Below are positions 35,650-45,074 of a stretch of 52,041 nucleotides of DNA, in pieces. How positions within the stretch are numbered: position 1 is the first letter of the stretch; each line of letters starts with the position of its first letter. Position numbers and translations under genes: made by a program. A model generated the notes under the pieces. The model was not told where the DNA came from, did no database searches, and saw only the letters and a program-made list of their open reading frames with translations. This DNA is from Pseudomonadota bacterium (GTDB lineage Bacteria; Pseudomonadota; Alphaproteobacteria; Sphingomonadales; Sphingomonadaceae), in NCBI GenBank assembly GCA_023433305.1, contig JAEZCZ010000102.1, positions 1 through 52,041 on the forward strand, written 5' to 3'.

Positions 35650-36061
35650 CGAATACCTTCACCTGTTGTCCGCACCGGCGGAATTGCCGGCCGGGTCACC
35701 TCGTTCGGAAGGAATGAGTTCCACCCACCGACCGAGGTTCCATGGCGCCGCATGACTGAAGGTGAAGGAAAGGATCATGCGCAGCGCCGGACACCGGGCC
35801 GTTCTCGCACGAGCCTGAAACGCTCCACCCGAGCCCAAGAGCACCGGGTTACTTTGACGGCTGCCCCGAAAGCGACCTAGGTCCGCTTCAACAGAGAAAG
35901 GCCTCCTCAAATCTCTTGAAGGCCCCGAGACATCACCGGCAATGTTCAGCTCTATCTGCCCGCGGATGGCCAAGCCGTCCTGCGGATGCGCGCGCCCTTA
36001 ATCAGATTTGGCTCTTCGGTCAACAACGGTCTCAGACGCCACGACTAACCGTGCGGACCCG
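35650..36061. other. Intergenic region upstream of rpsL
   Basis: No gene seen. It must contain the promoter of the str/ribosomal superoperon on the minus strand, but I could not pick a convincing -35/-10 pair. The terminator of the SLC13 gene lies at 35893-35926. Confidence 0.5.
35893..35926 (-). terminator. Intrinsic terminator of the SLC13-type transporter gene
   Basis: On the minus strand GGCC-TTCAA-GAGAT-TTGA-GGA-GGCC forms a two-part stem, followed by TTTCTC. It lies about 140 bases after the stop codon. Confidence 0.6.
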
Positions 36062-37834
36062 TCACACCGGCCAGACCAGCGCGATCAGCGGAACGCCGAG
36101 AAGTACAACCAGGATGGAGAGCGGGAGGCCGAGACGCCAGTAATCGCCGAAGCGATAGCCGCCCGGCCCCATCACCAGCGTGTTGCATTGATGGCCGATC
36201 GGCGTGAGGAAATCGCACGCGGCGCCGACTGCGACGGCCATCAGGAACGGATCGGGCCGATGCCCGAGAACCGTCGCAAAGCCTGCGGCGATCGGCGCCA
36301 TCACTAAGACCGTCGCCGCGTTGTTGAGGAAAGGTGTGAGCGCCATGGCCGCGACCATAATGAGCGCTAGCGCGCCAATAGGCGGCAAACCCTGCGCGAG
36401 GTCGGAGAGACCCTGAGCGATCAACTCAGTACCGCCGGTCGCGCGGATCGAATCGCTTACGGGAATTAGCGCAGCCAGCATGATCAAGATCGGCCAGTCG
36501 ATCGCTGAATAGGCCTCGCGCAGCGGCAGGGCGCCAATCATCACCGTCGCGGCCGCGGCGCCGAAGAAGGCGATCTCTACGGAAACGAGACCGAGCGCTG
36601 TCAGGAGCATCGCTACGCCGAGAATCGCGATCGGCAGGATGCTGCGAGTTAGATTGCCAAGCCGCACCTCGCGTTCGGCCAGCGGCAGACTGCCGAGTTC
36701 CTGCAGCCGGGCCGGCATCTGTGAAAGAACGCCCTGCAGAACGATCATGTCGCCGGCGCGAAGGTTGATGTTCCGCAGGCGCTCTGTGAACCGTACTCCG
36801 CTTCGGCTGACCGCCAAGAGATTGATACCATAGCGCTTGTGGAGCTCGAGCCTGCCGGCCGCTTGCCCGATCAAGATCGAACCGTTGGCGATGACCGCCT
36901 CGATGACGCCGATCTCGTCACCCGACGAAGGTGACTCGAAGGCTCGATCCTGGCCTTCGAGTTCGAGCGCTTCTTTCGCGATGGCGCGCTCGAGAGCATC
37001 TGGAGCGCCCTGGAGCAGCACGATATCTCCCTCGCGCAGCACGGTGTCACACGCAGCGGGCTGCATGTCGCCTTCGCGCAGGACCGAGGTTACGGTGACC
37101 TCGCCACCGGCGCGCTCGCCAAGCTCGGAAACCTGCTTCCCGTCGGCGGGCGAACCCGGCGCGACGCGCGCTTCGGTGATGTAGGCGTTGACATCGAGCG
37201 CTTCGCCCATGCCCGTAGCCGGCGTCTGACCACTCGGCAGGAGGCGATAGCCGATCGCCAGAAACGCGACGCCCGCCAGCGTTAGCGGGAGGCCAACCGG
37301 AGTGTAATCGAACATCGAGAACGGCTCGCCGGTCAACTGCTCGCGCATCCCAGCCACGATCACGTTGGGCGATGTTCCCACCAGCGTCATCAGCCCGCCG
37401 AGCAGCGATGCGAAGGCCATCGGCATGAGGTAGCAGGAGATCGACGCGCCAGATTTTCGCGCCATCTGGAAGGCGATCGGCATCATGATCGCGAGCGCAC
37501 CGATGTTCTTGACGAACGCGCTCATCGCCGCGACCGCCACGATGAGGACGATGAGCTGGGCCTGGAAGCTGCGCACGTGGGGCGAGATCGACTGTACCAC
37601 GCGCTCGATCACCCCAGAACGAGCTACCGCAGCACTCACCACGAGTGCGCTGCCAACAATTACGACTATGTCGTTGGAAAAGCCGGCGAAGGCAGCCTCT
37701 GCGGGCACCACACCGACTAGCACACCGGCGAGCAGACCGGTGACCGCGACAAGGTCATAGCGCCAGCGTCCCCAGATGAAGAGGACCATGACGCCCGCAA
37801 GAACTGCAAAGCTGAGGCCTTGTTCGAAAGTCAA
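36062..37834 (-). CDS. SLC13/DASS-type anion permease with two TrkA-C (RCK_C) domains
   Basis: A 590-residue membrane protein. N-terminal helices include LAGVMVLFIWGRWRYDLVAV, FSNDIVVIVGSALVVSAAV, FVKNIGALAIMMPIAFQMA and the SLC13 signature LVGTSPNVIVAGMREQ. The middle has two soluble TrkA_C-like domains (about 220-300, REGDIVLLQGAPDAL; and about 310-390, LRAGDMIVLQGVLSQMP). The second membrane half has FLNNAATVLVMAPIA and CDFLTPIGHQCNTLVMGPGG. Such proteins take up dicarboxylates, citrate or sulfate with sodium; the substrate is not clear. The best start is a TTG at 37834 after GGGGGTGG. It is divergent from the LysR gene. Confidence 0.87.
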   Translation of the reverse strand: MTFEQGLSFAVLAGVMVLFIWGRWRYDLVAVTGLLAGVLVGVVPAEAAFAGFSNDIVVIVGSALVVSAAVARSGVIERVVQSISPHVRSFQAQLIVLIVAVAAMSAFVKNIGALAIMMPIAFQMARKSGASISCYLMPMAFASLLGGLMTLVGTSPNVIVAGMREQLTGEPFSMFDYTPVGLPLTLAGVAFLAIGYRLLPSGQTPATGMGEALDVNAYITEARVAPGSPADGKQVSELGERAGGEVTVTSVLREGDMQPAACDTVLREGDIVLLQGAPDALERAIAKEALELEGQDRAFESPSSGDEIGVIEAVIANGSILIGQAAGRLELHKRYGINLLAVSRSGVRFTERLRNINLRAGDMIVLQGVLSQMPARLQELGSLPLAEREVRLGNLTRSILPIAILGVAMLLTALGLVSVEIAFFGAAAATVMIGALPLREAYSAIDWPILIMLAALIPVSDSIRATGGTELIAQGLSDLAQGLPPIGALALIMVAAMALTPFLNNAATVLVMAPIAAGFATVLGHRPDPFLMAVAVGAACDFLTPIGHQCNTLVMGPGGYRFGDYWRLGLPLSILVVLLGVPLIALVWPV

Positions 37835-37937
37835 AGCACCACCCCCATTTCGCCGGCACAATGCTTCAGAATGCACGCGGCTCCCGAGTTGCGAAATGTT
37901 GCCGCAGGCCCCGAGCGCCTCTACACGCCTCCTCGCC

Positions 37938-38729
37938 ATGAAGCGCACCCACCTGCCCCTCAACGCCCTGCGCGTGTTCGACGCCGCCGCGCGGCACCTC
38001 AGCTTCACCCGTGCGGCTGACGAGCTCGCGGTGACACCCGCCGCCGTCGGACAGCAGATTCGCGCGCTCGAGGACGTGCTGGGAGTCGTGCTGTTCCGCC
38101 GGACGTCCAAAGGGCTGGAGCTGACCGACGAAGCCGAAGCGGGGCTCGAGCCGCTACGCGAAGGGTTCCTTCGCTTCGAGGAATCGGTGCAGGCAATGCA
38201 GGCGGGGCAGTCGAGCCATTTCTATACGATCGCCGCGCCGCGTGAGTTCTACGCGCAGTGGCTGGCGCAACGCCTGTCCGACTTCCGCCGTGCCAATCCC
38301 GAGGTTCGCTATCAGTTGATCGGCGGCGACGAGGTGGACTTCACCGAAGCTAACCTCGACGTGGCGGTGCGTCTGGTGGAAGGGCCGGACGATCTCGAGG
38401 GCATCCAGCTCGCCCCGGCCCAACGCGTCGTGGTCGCGGCCGAAGGTGCGCCCGACGAATGGATCGACTGGTCCGGCGCGCCGGCGCCCGAAGGCGCCGA
38501 GCCTGCCATCCATGCCGGCAATGCCGGTCAGGCGCTTGCCAGCGCGCTGGCCGGGCTCGGCAAGGCCATGTTGCCGCTGCTGCTTTGCGAGGAAGCGATC
38601 GGCGACGGGAAGCTAAAGGTGCTTGAAGGCCCCGAGGAGGGCCGGCGCGCATACTGGCTCGTCGCGCCGCGCCCGCAGTGGCGACAGAAGAAGGTCAAGG
38701 CGCTGGTCGAGCATCTGACTGGCTCGTGA
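37938..38729 (+). CDS. LysR-family transcriptional regulator (GcvA-like)
   Basis: A 263-residue regulator. The winged HTH is at 1-65 (LPLNALRVFDAAARHLSFTR, AADELAVTPAAVGQQIRALE, LGVVLFRRTSKGLELTDEAE), followed by a periplasmic-binding-type effector domain. The style LNALRVFDAAARHLSFT is typical of GcvA-like LysR proteins. It is divergent from the permease gene, 103 bases apart, and may regulate it. The GNAT gene overlaps its stop codon. Confidence 0.9.
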   Translation: MKRTHLPLNALRVFDAAARHLSFTRAADELAVTPAAVGQQIRALEDVLGVVLFRRTSKGLELTDEAEAGLEPLREGFLRFEESVQAMQAGQSSHFYTIAAPREFYAQWLAQRLSDFRRANPEVRYQLIGGDEVDFTEANLDVAVRLVEGPDDLEGIQLAPAQRVVVAAEGAPDEWIDWSGAPAPEGAEPAIHAGNAGQALASALAGLGKAMLPLLLCEEAIGDGKLKVLEGPEEGRRAYWLVAPRPQWRQKKVKALVEHLTGS

Positions 38730-39280
38730 CGCTCCCGACGCCGACGCTGCGCACCGAGCGCTTCGTGCTGCGTCCGCTGGCCCGCACCGACGCCGCCGCG
38801 CTGTTCCCCAGCTTCGCCGATGCCGAGGTGATGCGCTGGTGGAGCCGAGGGCCGTTCGAGAGCGAAGAAGAACTCGCGGGTTGGCTCGTCCCTGAGAGCG
38901 GCTGGGCGGGGGGCCGGAGCTGGGCGGTGGCCGAGCGCGATTCCGACCCGGCGATAGCCCGGCTTGCGGCCATCGATCGCGGCGACGGTGTCACCGAGCT
39001 CGGCTATCTCGTCGCCCGCGAGTGGCACGGTCAGGGCGTTGCCCGGGAAGCGGTCACCGCGCTAATCGGCCATCTCTTCGCAGTCGAGCAGCGCCGTAAG
39101 GTCTTCGCGGACACCGACCCCGAAAATGCCGCTTCCAACCGCCTTCTGGAGCGCCTTGGTTTCACGCTCGAGGGACGCCTTCGCGAGCACTGGACCACGC
39201 ATATCGGCCGGCGCGACAGCCTGATCTGGGGCCTGCTCGACCACGAGTGGCGCGCCAGGGAGAACCGCGCGATCGGTTAG
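38726..39280 (+). CDS. GNAT family N-acetyltransferase (RimJ/RimL type)
   Basis: A 184-residue protein starting at a GTG that overlaps the LysR stop codon (GTGA), so the two are translationally coupled. Contains TLRTERFVLRPLARTDAAAL, GYLVAREWHGQGVAREAVTA (acetyl-CoA pyrophosphate loop) and NAASNRLLERLGFTLEGRLR, the standard protein N-acetyltransferase pattern. The substrate is unknown. The 3' end overlaps the convergent GMC gene by 4 bases. Confidence 0.9.
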   Translation: MTLPTPTLRTERFVLRPLARTDAAALFPSFADAEVMRWWSRGPFESEEELAGWLVPESGWAGGRSWAVAERDSDPAIARLAAIDRGDGVTELGYLVAREWHGQGVAREAVTALIGHLFAVEQRRKVFADTDPENAASNRLLERLGFTLEGRLREHWTTHIGRRDSLIWGLLDHEWRARENRAIG

Positions 39281-40872
39281 CCGACCGCAACGCGGATCAG
39301 ATCGCTCGCGCGTTCTCCGATCATGATCGAAGTCGCGTTGGTGTTGCCTTGGGGGATCGTCGGCATGATCGAGGCGTCCGCCACCCAGAGCCCCGCCACC
39401 CCGCGCATGGCACAGTCGGGGCCGACAACGGCCGTCACGTCGTCTGCAGCGCCCATCTTGGCGGTGCCGACCGGATGGAACATCGGAATCGTTGCCGCTC
39501 CGACGTAGCCCCGCAGGGCCTCTCGGCTGTCAGCCTCGGCGCCAGGGCGGATCTCGCTCGTGACATGTTGAGCTATGGCCGGCTGCGCCACTATCTTGCG
39601 GGCGATTTCCAGGCCTTCGACCAGTTGCGCAGCATCCTCCTCTACCCCGAGCAGCTGGTGCGCGATCTTAGGCGGAGCATCGGGATCGGGGGAGCGCAAG
39701 GTGATCTCCCCACGCGATGCCGGGCGCATCAGGGCGACGAAAGTGCTGACGGCGGCCTCTTTCGCCAAGGCGAGGTTGCCCTTGGGCGTGATCTCGAAGG
39801 CGAAGGCGCTGAAGGCGAGCTGGAGATTGGGTGCGGGCAGCCCGTCGCGGCTGCTTACGAACGCCTGGGCGTGACCGATACCCGTGGTCAGCGCGCCACT
39901 GCGAGCAAAGGCGAGTGCCAGCAACTGTTTCAACCCAGCGAACCCGCGTGCATCGTTATTAAGTGTGTGGGCGGAGACCGCGTTCACGAGGTGACAGCCG
40001 GGATGTTCCTGGAGATTTCGCCCGACGCCCGGCAAGTCGCGCACGACCGCGATGCCGTGCTCGTGCAAGTGCGATGCCGGCCCGATGCCGGAGAGCATTA
40101 GCAGGCGCGGCGTGTTGAGAGCTCCGGCGCTCAGGACCACACCATGGCGTGCGACGACTCTGCGCGTCTCCCCGCCGCGGCGGATCGTGACCCCGGTTGC
40201 GCGACCGTTTGCGATCTCGATCCGGAGCACTTGAGCCTCGAGCAGAATTTCGAGGTTTGCCCGCTTGTCGCGAAGGTAGCCGTGCGCGGTCGAGCAGCGC
40301 AGGCCTTCGCGTTGCGATAGTTGAATGAAATCCACGCCCTCTGCGACTTCACCGTTGAGATCGCTCGAGCGCGGGATACCCGTCTGCTGCGCGGCCTCGA
40401 TCCATTCGTCGACGACCGCATAGCGCGATCGGACCTCGGAGACATGGATCGGGCCGCCCTGCCCGCGCCACGTGTCAGCGCCGCGTTCGTTGTGCTCCAT
40501 GCGTCGGAAGTACGGGAGCACGCTGGCGTAATCCCATCCGACCGCGCCGAGCTCGGCCCAGCGATCGTAATCCCAACGGTGGCCGCGGATGAACATCATC
40601 CCGTTGATCGCGCTGCCGCCGCCGAGCCGTTTGCCTGCCGGCCATACGTCCGGTCGGCCGCCCAGCGACGGGTCCGGCTCCGCGCGATAGCACCAGTCGA
40701 AATCGGGCCTTTGCACGATTCCGCTCATGAGGGCGGGTATCGAGACGCGCAGGTCTCGGTGGCTCTTGCCAGCTTCCATCAGCAAGACGCGGAGGCCGCT
40801 CTCCGCAAGCCGTGTAGCGCAGGCGATACCGGCGGAGCCCCCGCCGACGACGATCAGATCGGGCTCAGTCAT
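39277..40872 (-). CDS. GMC family FAD-dependent oxidoreductase (choline dehydrogenase-like)
   Basis: A 531-residue flavoprotein. FAD-binding DLIVVGGGSAGIACATRLAE at the N-terminus, GMC signatures GGGSAINGMMFIRGHRWDYD and GALNTPRLLMLSGIGP, and a C-terminal HPVGTAKMGAADD with the catalytic His, then GNTNATSIMIGERASDLI. Members oxidise primary alcohols; choline dehydrogenase is only the nearest well-known relative, and no betaine genes are nearby, so the substrate is open. Normal length for the family. Confidence 0.9.
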   Translation of the reverse strand: MTEPDLIVVGGGSAGIACATRLAESGLRVLLMEAGKSHRDLRVSIPALMSGIVQRPDFDWCYRAEPDPSLGGRPDVWPAGKRLGGGSAINGMMFIRGHRWDYDRWAELGAVGWDYASVLPYFRRMEHNERGADTWRGQGGPIHVSEVRSRYAVVDEWIEAAQQTGIPRSSDLNGEVAEGVDFIQLSQREGLRCSTAHGYLRDKRANLEILLEAQVLRIEIANGRATGVTIRRGGETRRVVARHGVVLSAGALNTPRLLMLSGIGPASHLHEHGIAVVRDLPGVGRNLQEHPGCHLVNAVSAHTLNNDARGFAGLKQLLALAFARSGALTTGIGHAQAFVSSRDGLPAPNLQLAFSAFAFEITPKGNLALAKEAAVSTFVALMRPASRGEITLRSPDPDAPPKIAHQLLGVEEDAAQLVEGLEIARKIVAQPAIAQHVTSEIRPGAEADSREALRGYVGAATIPMFHPVGTAKMGAADDVTAVVGPDCAMRGVAGLWVADASIMPTIPQGNTNATSIMIGERASDLIRVAVG

Positions 40873-41186
40873 GGGGCCATCACCTGCGGCGATTCGCGCC
40901 GGGAGCGCGGTGACGATCGCGCCAAGCTGTCATGTTTGCCGCGACGTGCGGGACGGGTGGGAGACAAATGTCGATTCTGCGTATTTCGTTTTCTGCCAAT
41001 AACTTAAGCGGCAAATCGCGGCTGGTGCGTGTCATCTTCCGGAATCCTCGTTCGGCCGGCTTGATCGATGCACCAATTGGAATGGAGAAAAGAGGCTGAC
41101 GGATGGACACCCGAGCGTGATGGCGCGTTTCGGGAGAGTAGGAAAATGGTTTGTGCAGGGCGCGGAAAACGCCATTCGATGAGGCG
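40873..41186. other. Intergenic region between the GMC oxidoreductase and glutathionyl-hydroquinone reductase genes
   Basis: No convincing gene, RNA or hairpin seen. It should contain the promoter of the GMC gene and the 3' end of the neighbouring transcript. Confidence 0.5.
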
Positions 41187-42161
41187 CTATTCCCGCTCCA
41201 TAATACCCCGTCCCGCAAGTCGGGCGCGGTCGTGCGGAGTCGCGAGGTCCAGCTCGGGACCGATGGCCATCACGCCATGCTTGTCGGTGAGCTGCCAATA
41301 CCCGCGCTTGATCTCGGCGAAGTTCACCGTGCCGGCAATGCCCGGCCACTGGTATAGCTCACGAAGGTAATTCCGCAGTGCCGGATAATCCTCAAGGCGA
41401 CGCAAGTTGCACTTGAACGCGCCATGATAGGCCACGTCGAAGCGCACGAGCGTGGTAAAGGCGCGCCAATCAGCTTCGGTGCAGTACTCGCCCGTGAGGT
41501 AGCGGTTGAGCGCGAGCTGCTCTTCCATCGTGTCGAGCGTAACGAAGACCTGGCGCGCCGCTTCCTCGTAAGCGTCCTGCGTTCGCGCGAAGCCGGCGCG
41601 ATAGACCCCGTTGTTGAGGCCGGGATAGATCAGGTCGTTCCAGCGGTCGATCTGGCGGCGCAACTCTTCCGGATAGAGATCGAGGCGGCTGCCGGTGATC
41701 TCATCGAACGCCGAATTCAGGATGCGAATAATCTCGGAGCTCTCGTTGTTGACGATCCGACGGCTCTTCTTGTCCCACAGGACCGGTACGCTGACCTTGC
41801 CGGTGTAGCGCGGATCGTGCTCGGTATAGAGCCGGTGGAGAGGAAAACCGTCTACGACCGAGCCGTCGGGTCCGTGGTCGAATGTCCAACCCTCCCTCGG
41901 CAGCCCCGGCCGCGCGTAGGAAATCGTGACCAGGGCCTCGAGGCCTTTGAGCACCCTGTAGACGAGTGTGCGAGAGGCCCAAGGGCAGAGGTAGGCTACC
42001 CAAAGGTGATAGCGGCCAGGTTCGGCGGGAAACTCCGCACCAGGATCGGGTGAGACGACCGAACGAAACCGCGTCTCTTCGCGCACGAAGCGGCCGTCTT
42101 TCGCGACCTCCTCCTCGGCGGGAACGGTATCGACCCACTTACCTTCAACCAGCCCTGCCAT
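41187..42161 (-). CDS. Glutathionyl-hydroquinone reductase (omega-class glutathione transferase)
   Basis: A 324-residue protein with the catalytic YLCPWASR motif (Cys59), GWTFDHGPDGSVVDGFPLHR, LYTEHDPRYTGKVSVPVLWD and NNESSEIIRILNSAFDE, the full set of YqjG/Ecm4/Xi-class signatures. These enzymes reduce glutathionyl-hydroquinones to hydroquinones with GSH. Length matches the family. The ATG at 42161 is chosen because the protein then starts at the usual point; the long upstream frame is shadow. Confidence 0.93.
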   Translation of the reverse strand: MAGLVEGKWVDTVPAEEEVAKDGRFVREETRFRSVVSPDPGAEFPAEPGRYHLWVAYLCPWASRTLVYRVLKGLEALVTISYARPGLPREGWTFDHGPDGSVVDGFPLHRLYTEHDPRYTGKVSVPVLWDKKSRRIVNNESSEIIRILNSAFDEITGSRLDLYPEELRRQIDRWNDLIYPGLNNGVYRAGFARTQDAYEEAARQVFVTLDTMEEQLALNRYLTGEYCTEADWRAFTTLVRFDVAYHGAFKCNLRRLEDYPALRNYLRELYQWPGIAGTVNFAEIKRGYWQLTDKHGVMAIGPELDLATPHDRARLAGRGIMERE

Positions 42162-42371
42162 GCATGCGCTCCTGCGGGATGCGGTACGAACGGACCGCCA
42201 CACGGATGTCAGCCCCCGGAAGACACGAACGTTCCCCAGAGCGCCTCGGCTCATCGGAGCCGAGCGTAACTTGATGACACCAAGATGCGGATTTCGCTTG
42301 CCGCGGCGCCTATTTCCGCCCGATGATGAGAGCAGCCGACAAGGCTGCAACCAATTCGTCCGATCTGCGTT

Positions 42372-43454
42372 TTGTCGCGAAGTCGCAGTCGCTTGGGGGT
42401 TCCCATTCCGATACAAAAGCTGGAAGCGGATCTCATCGCAGCCCGAAATGCGCTGCGAGAGAGCGACGCGCGCTTCAATACTCTCGCCGACGCCCTGCCG
42501 CACATGGTGTGGTCGACCCTGCCCGACGGCGATCACGACTATTTCAATGCCCAGTGGTACGCATTCACCGGCGCGCCGGCAGGCTCGACGGACGGAGAGG
42601 GTTGGAATGGAATGTTCCACCCCGAGGACCAGGAACGCGCCTGGGAAGTCTGGCGCCGTTGCCTGGCGACGGGGGAACCCTATGAAATCGAGTACCGGTT
42701 GCGCCATCACAGCGGGGAGTACCGCTGGACACTGGGCCGGGCGATACCGATGCGCGACAACGACGGCAAGATCGTTCGGTGGATCGGCACCTGCACCGAT
42801 ATCGACGAGACCAAACGGCAGCGCGAGCAAGTCGAGATCTTGAGCCGCGAGCTGAGCCACAGGATCAAGAATATCTTCGCGGTCGTCGGCAGCCTGATAA
42901 GCCTCTCCGCACGGCAAGCGCCGGAGCACAAGAGCTTCGCCAACAAGATCCGCCAGCGCATCGCGGCGCTTGCGCGCGCACACGAATTCGTCCGGCCACA
43001 CAGTGAGCTGTCGCGAAAGGTGGGCCGGTCGGTGACCCTCCACGCGCTCATCGCCGAGATCCTCTCGCCCTACCCCGCATTCGAAGCCGGCCGGATCGTC
43101 ATCAGCGGCGACGACGAAGACGTCGACGACCAAAGCGCCACCCCGCTCGCGCTCCTCATCCACGAACTCGCCACCAATGCGACGAAATATGGAGCGCTCA
43201 GCGCCGAGAACGGACGCGTCGACCTGACTACACGCGTCGAGCGCGATTACCTGTCCATGGTCTGGGCGGAGCACGGCGGCCCGATAATCCAGGGGACGCC
43301 AGCGCATTCGGGATTCGGCACGGTCTTGAGCGAGCTGAGCATCGAGCGGCAGCTTGGTGGACAGCTTGCGCGCGAGTGGCTTGAGGAAGGCCTGCAGGTA
43401 ACCGTGCAGGTGCCCCGCGCGAACCTGCGCCGGCGATCACAGGACAGCGATTAG
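42372..43454 (+). CDS. HWE-family sensor histidine kinase with a PAS domain
   Basis: A protein of about 360 residues. PAS domain about 31-147 (ALPHMVWSTLPDGDHDYFNA, WRWTLGRAIP-type read here as YRWTLGRAIPMRDNDGKI), then RELSHRIKNIFAVVGSLISL with phospho-acceptor His163, N-box HELATNATKYGALS (264-277), the WAE motif (298-300) that defines HWE kinases, and G-box GFGTVL (314-319). No membrane segments, so it is a cytosolic sensor. The start is uncertain: the frame opens at a TTG (42372), with another TTG at 42393. It is convergent with, and overlaps by 4 bases, a single-domain response regulator, its probable partner. Confidence 0.88.
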   Translation: MSRSRSRLGVPIPIQKLEADLIAARNALRESDARFNTLADALPHMVWSTLPDGDHDYFNAQWYAFTGAPAGSTDGEGWNGMFHPEDQERAWEVWRRCLATGEPYEIEYRLRHHSGEYRWTLGRAIPMRDNDGKIVRWIGTCTDIDETKRQREQVEILSRELSHRIKNIFAVVGSLISLSARQAPEHKSFANKIRQRIAALARAHEFVRPHSELSRKVGRSVTLHALIAEILSPYPAFEAGRIVISGDDEDVDDQSATPLALLIHELATNATKYGALSAENGRVDLTTRVERDYLSMVWAEHGGPIIQGTPAHSGFGTVLSELSIERQLGGQLAREWLEEGLQVTVQVPRANLRRRSQDSD

Positions 43455-43849
43455 CCGAACAACCGCAAGTGCGGCGGTGCTTCGACAGCCCGGCCGCCAC
43501 GAACCGCGAGCGCATAGTCGACCGCAGACCGCACCATCTCTTCATCGGTGGGCTTTGTGATGACGCCGATCGCGCCGGCGATCCCATTCCCTAGAAGCCG
43601 CGGATTAGCGGTGACGAACAGCACGGTGACGCCCTTTTCGCTCAGCTGCGCACCGATTTGCGGGCCGGTCAGCCCGTCGCGCAGGTTGAGATCAACCAGG
43701 GCGAGATCGATATGATCGTCGAAATAGGCGTACGCGGCCTGCAGGTCGGGCGCGATGCCGGCGACAGTGTACCCGAGATCCGTGAGCACTGACTCCAGCT
43801 CGATCGCAACGAGCATTTCGTCTTCGACAATCAGGATGCGGGCACTCAT
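43451..43849 (-). CDS. Single-domain response regulator
   Basis: A 132-residue receiver: acidic pocket EDE (9-11), phospho-Asp53 in LALVDLNLRDG, Thr80 in FVTANPRLLG, Lys99 in VITKP. There is no output domain. Receivers of this kind act in phosphorelays with HWE kinases in sphingomonads, often tied to the general stress response; this role is inferred from the adjacent kinase and a candidate EcfG-type promoter upstream. Confidence 0.9.
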   Translation of the reverse strand: MSARILIVEDEMLVAIELESVLTDLGYTVAGIAPDLQAAYAYFDDHIDLALVDLNLRDGLTGPQIGAQLSEKGVTVLFVTANPRLLGNGIAGAIGVITKPTDEEMVRSAVDYALAVRGGRAVEAPPHLRLFG

Positions 43850-43894
43850 GACACCAAGGAATCTAGTTGAGAGGCGTTTGACTAAGGTTAATCG

Positions 43895-43919
43895 AACCGA
43901 TCAATCTCAGTTCGGTTCC
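43895..43919 (-). promoter_or_regulatory. Candidate EcfG-type promoter for the response regulator
   Basis: On the minus strand GGAAC (43915-43919), 16 bases, then GGTT (43895-43898), one mismatch from the consensus GGAAC-N16-CGTT. It ends 46 bases before the start codon. Confidence 0.4.
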
Positions 43920-43963
43920 CGCGAACCAACAGGTTGGCATGTAGCGGAAGTCCGCTTCTATCA

Positions 43964-44986
43964 TCAATTCGAATTCGCTTGCAGGAGTCTGTTGGCGCGA
44001 GGGCTTCGCTCGAGCAGACCGATCAGCGCGCGCTCGTACCGGTTGAGCCAACGGGTTTCGCGCGGAAGCCTCAGGCGCGCGCGCCACTTCTGCTGCCGGT
44101 CGACGAGCGCGATCACGGCGGGATGGATGTAGCTCTTGCGCGCCATTGCCGGCGTGTTGCCAAGGTGCTGCCCAACCTCGGTGGCGAGTTCCTTGAGCGT
44201 GAGAGGCCGCTCGGCTTCGGCGAGGAGCTTGAGTGCCAGTACGCTGGCGTGCCATGTGCGGAAATTCTTGGCGGTGAAATGCTCGCCCATCGTCTCGCAG
44301 AGATAGTGATTCACGTCGTGAGAGCCGACGGGCTGGGGGTTGCCGTCCTCATCAAGGTACTGGAACAAGTGCTGGCCCGGCAGGTCCTGAACCTTGCGCA
44401 CGAAGGTGGCGAGCCGCCGGTCGCTGATCGTGGCCTCGCGCAATTGCCCACTCTTGGCGATAAAGCGCAATTTGAGCTTGCAGCCCGAGACTTTGGCATG
44501 GCGGCGGCGCAAGGTGGTCGCGCCGAAGCTCTTGTTCTCTCTGGCGTAGCTCTCATTCCCGACGCGAATGCCACCTAAATCGAGCAATCGGACGACGCTG
44601 GCGACAGCGCGCTCACGCGTCAAACCGCGCCGTGCGAGATCCTTCGCGACGCGCTTGCGCACTTTCGGAAGGAGCCTGCCAAACGCGGCGCAGCCGTCGA
44701 ATTTCTCAGCCTCCTGACGGACGCGAAATTCCGGATTGTAGCGATATTGCTTGCGCCCTCGATCATCGAGCCCGGTAGCGAGAAGATGGCCACATGCGTT
44801 CGGGCAATACCAGGCATCGGTGTAGGCGGGCGGCAGCGCGATACTGTTGAGCCGGTCGATCTCATCGCGGTCGGTAATCCTCTCCCCGGCGGGATCGTAG
44901 TAGGCCCAACCGCGCGACAGCTTCTTGCGGGTGATGCCCGGCCCGCTGTCGTCCACAAACTTCAGCGCGGGCGATTGCGATGCCAT
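43964..44986 (-). CDS. DNA topoisomerase IB (poxvirus/eukaryote type)
   Basis: A 340-residue type IB topoisomerase that relaxes supercoils by a 3'-phosphotyrosyl intermediate. N-terminal GPGITRKKLSRGWAYYDPAG and PPAYTDAWYCPNACGHLLAT, then catalytic RVGNESYARENKSFGATTLR, HFTAKNFRTWHAS, and the active-site Tyr in MARKSYIHPAVI (about residue 286). Length is normal for the bacterial form. A perfect GGAAC-N16-CGTT promoter ends 10 bases before the ATG, so the mRNA is probably leaderless. Stress regulation is inferred from that promoter. Confidence 0.93.
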   Translation of the reverse strand: MASQSPALKFVDDSGPGITRKKLSRGWAYYDPAGERITDRDEIDRLNSIALPPAYTDAWYCPNACGHLLATGLDDRGRKQYRYNPEFRVRQEAEKFDGCAAFGRLLPKVRKRVAKDLARRGLTRERAVASVVRLLDLGGIRVGNESYARENKSFGATTLRRRHAKVSGCKLKLRFIAKSGQLREATISDRRLATFVRKVQDLPGQHLFQYLDEDGNPQPVGSHDVNHYLCETMGEHFTAKNFRTWHASVLALKLLAEAERPLTLKELATEVGQHLGNTPAMARKSYIHPAVIALVDRQQKWRARLRLPRETRWLNRYERALIGLLERSPRANRLLQANSN

Positions 44987-44996
44987 GGACCGCTGC

Positions 44997-45021
44997 AACG
45001 GCGCCCGGTGCTTGCGGTTCC
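44997..45021 (-). promoter_or_regulatory. EcfG-type promoter of topoisomerase IB
   Basis: On the minus strand GGAAC (45017-45021), 16 bases, then CGTT (44997-45000): a full match to the alphaproteobacterial general-stress consensus. It lies so close to the ATG at 44986 that transcription would begin at or within a few bases of the start codon. Confidence 0.75.
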
Positions 45022-45074
45022 GCCATCAAGACGCCATTTCCGCCGGGCACGACACCCGTAGGAGCTTTGCGCAC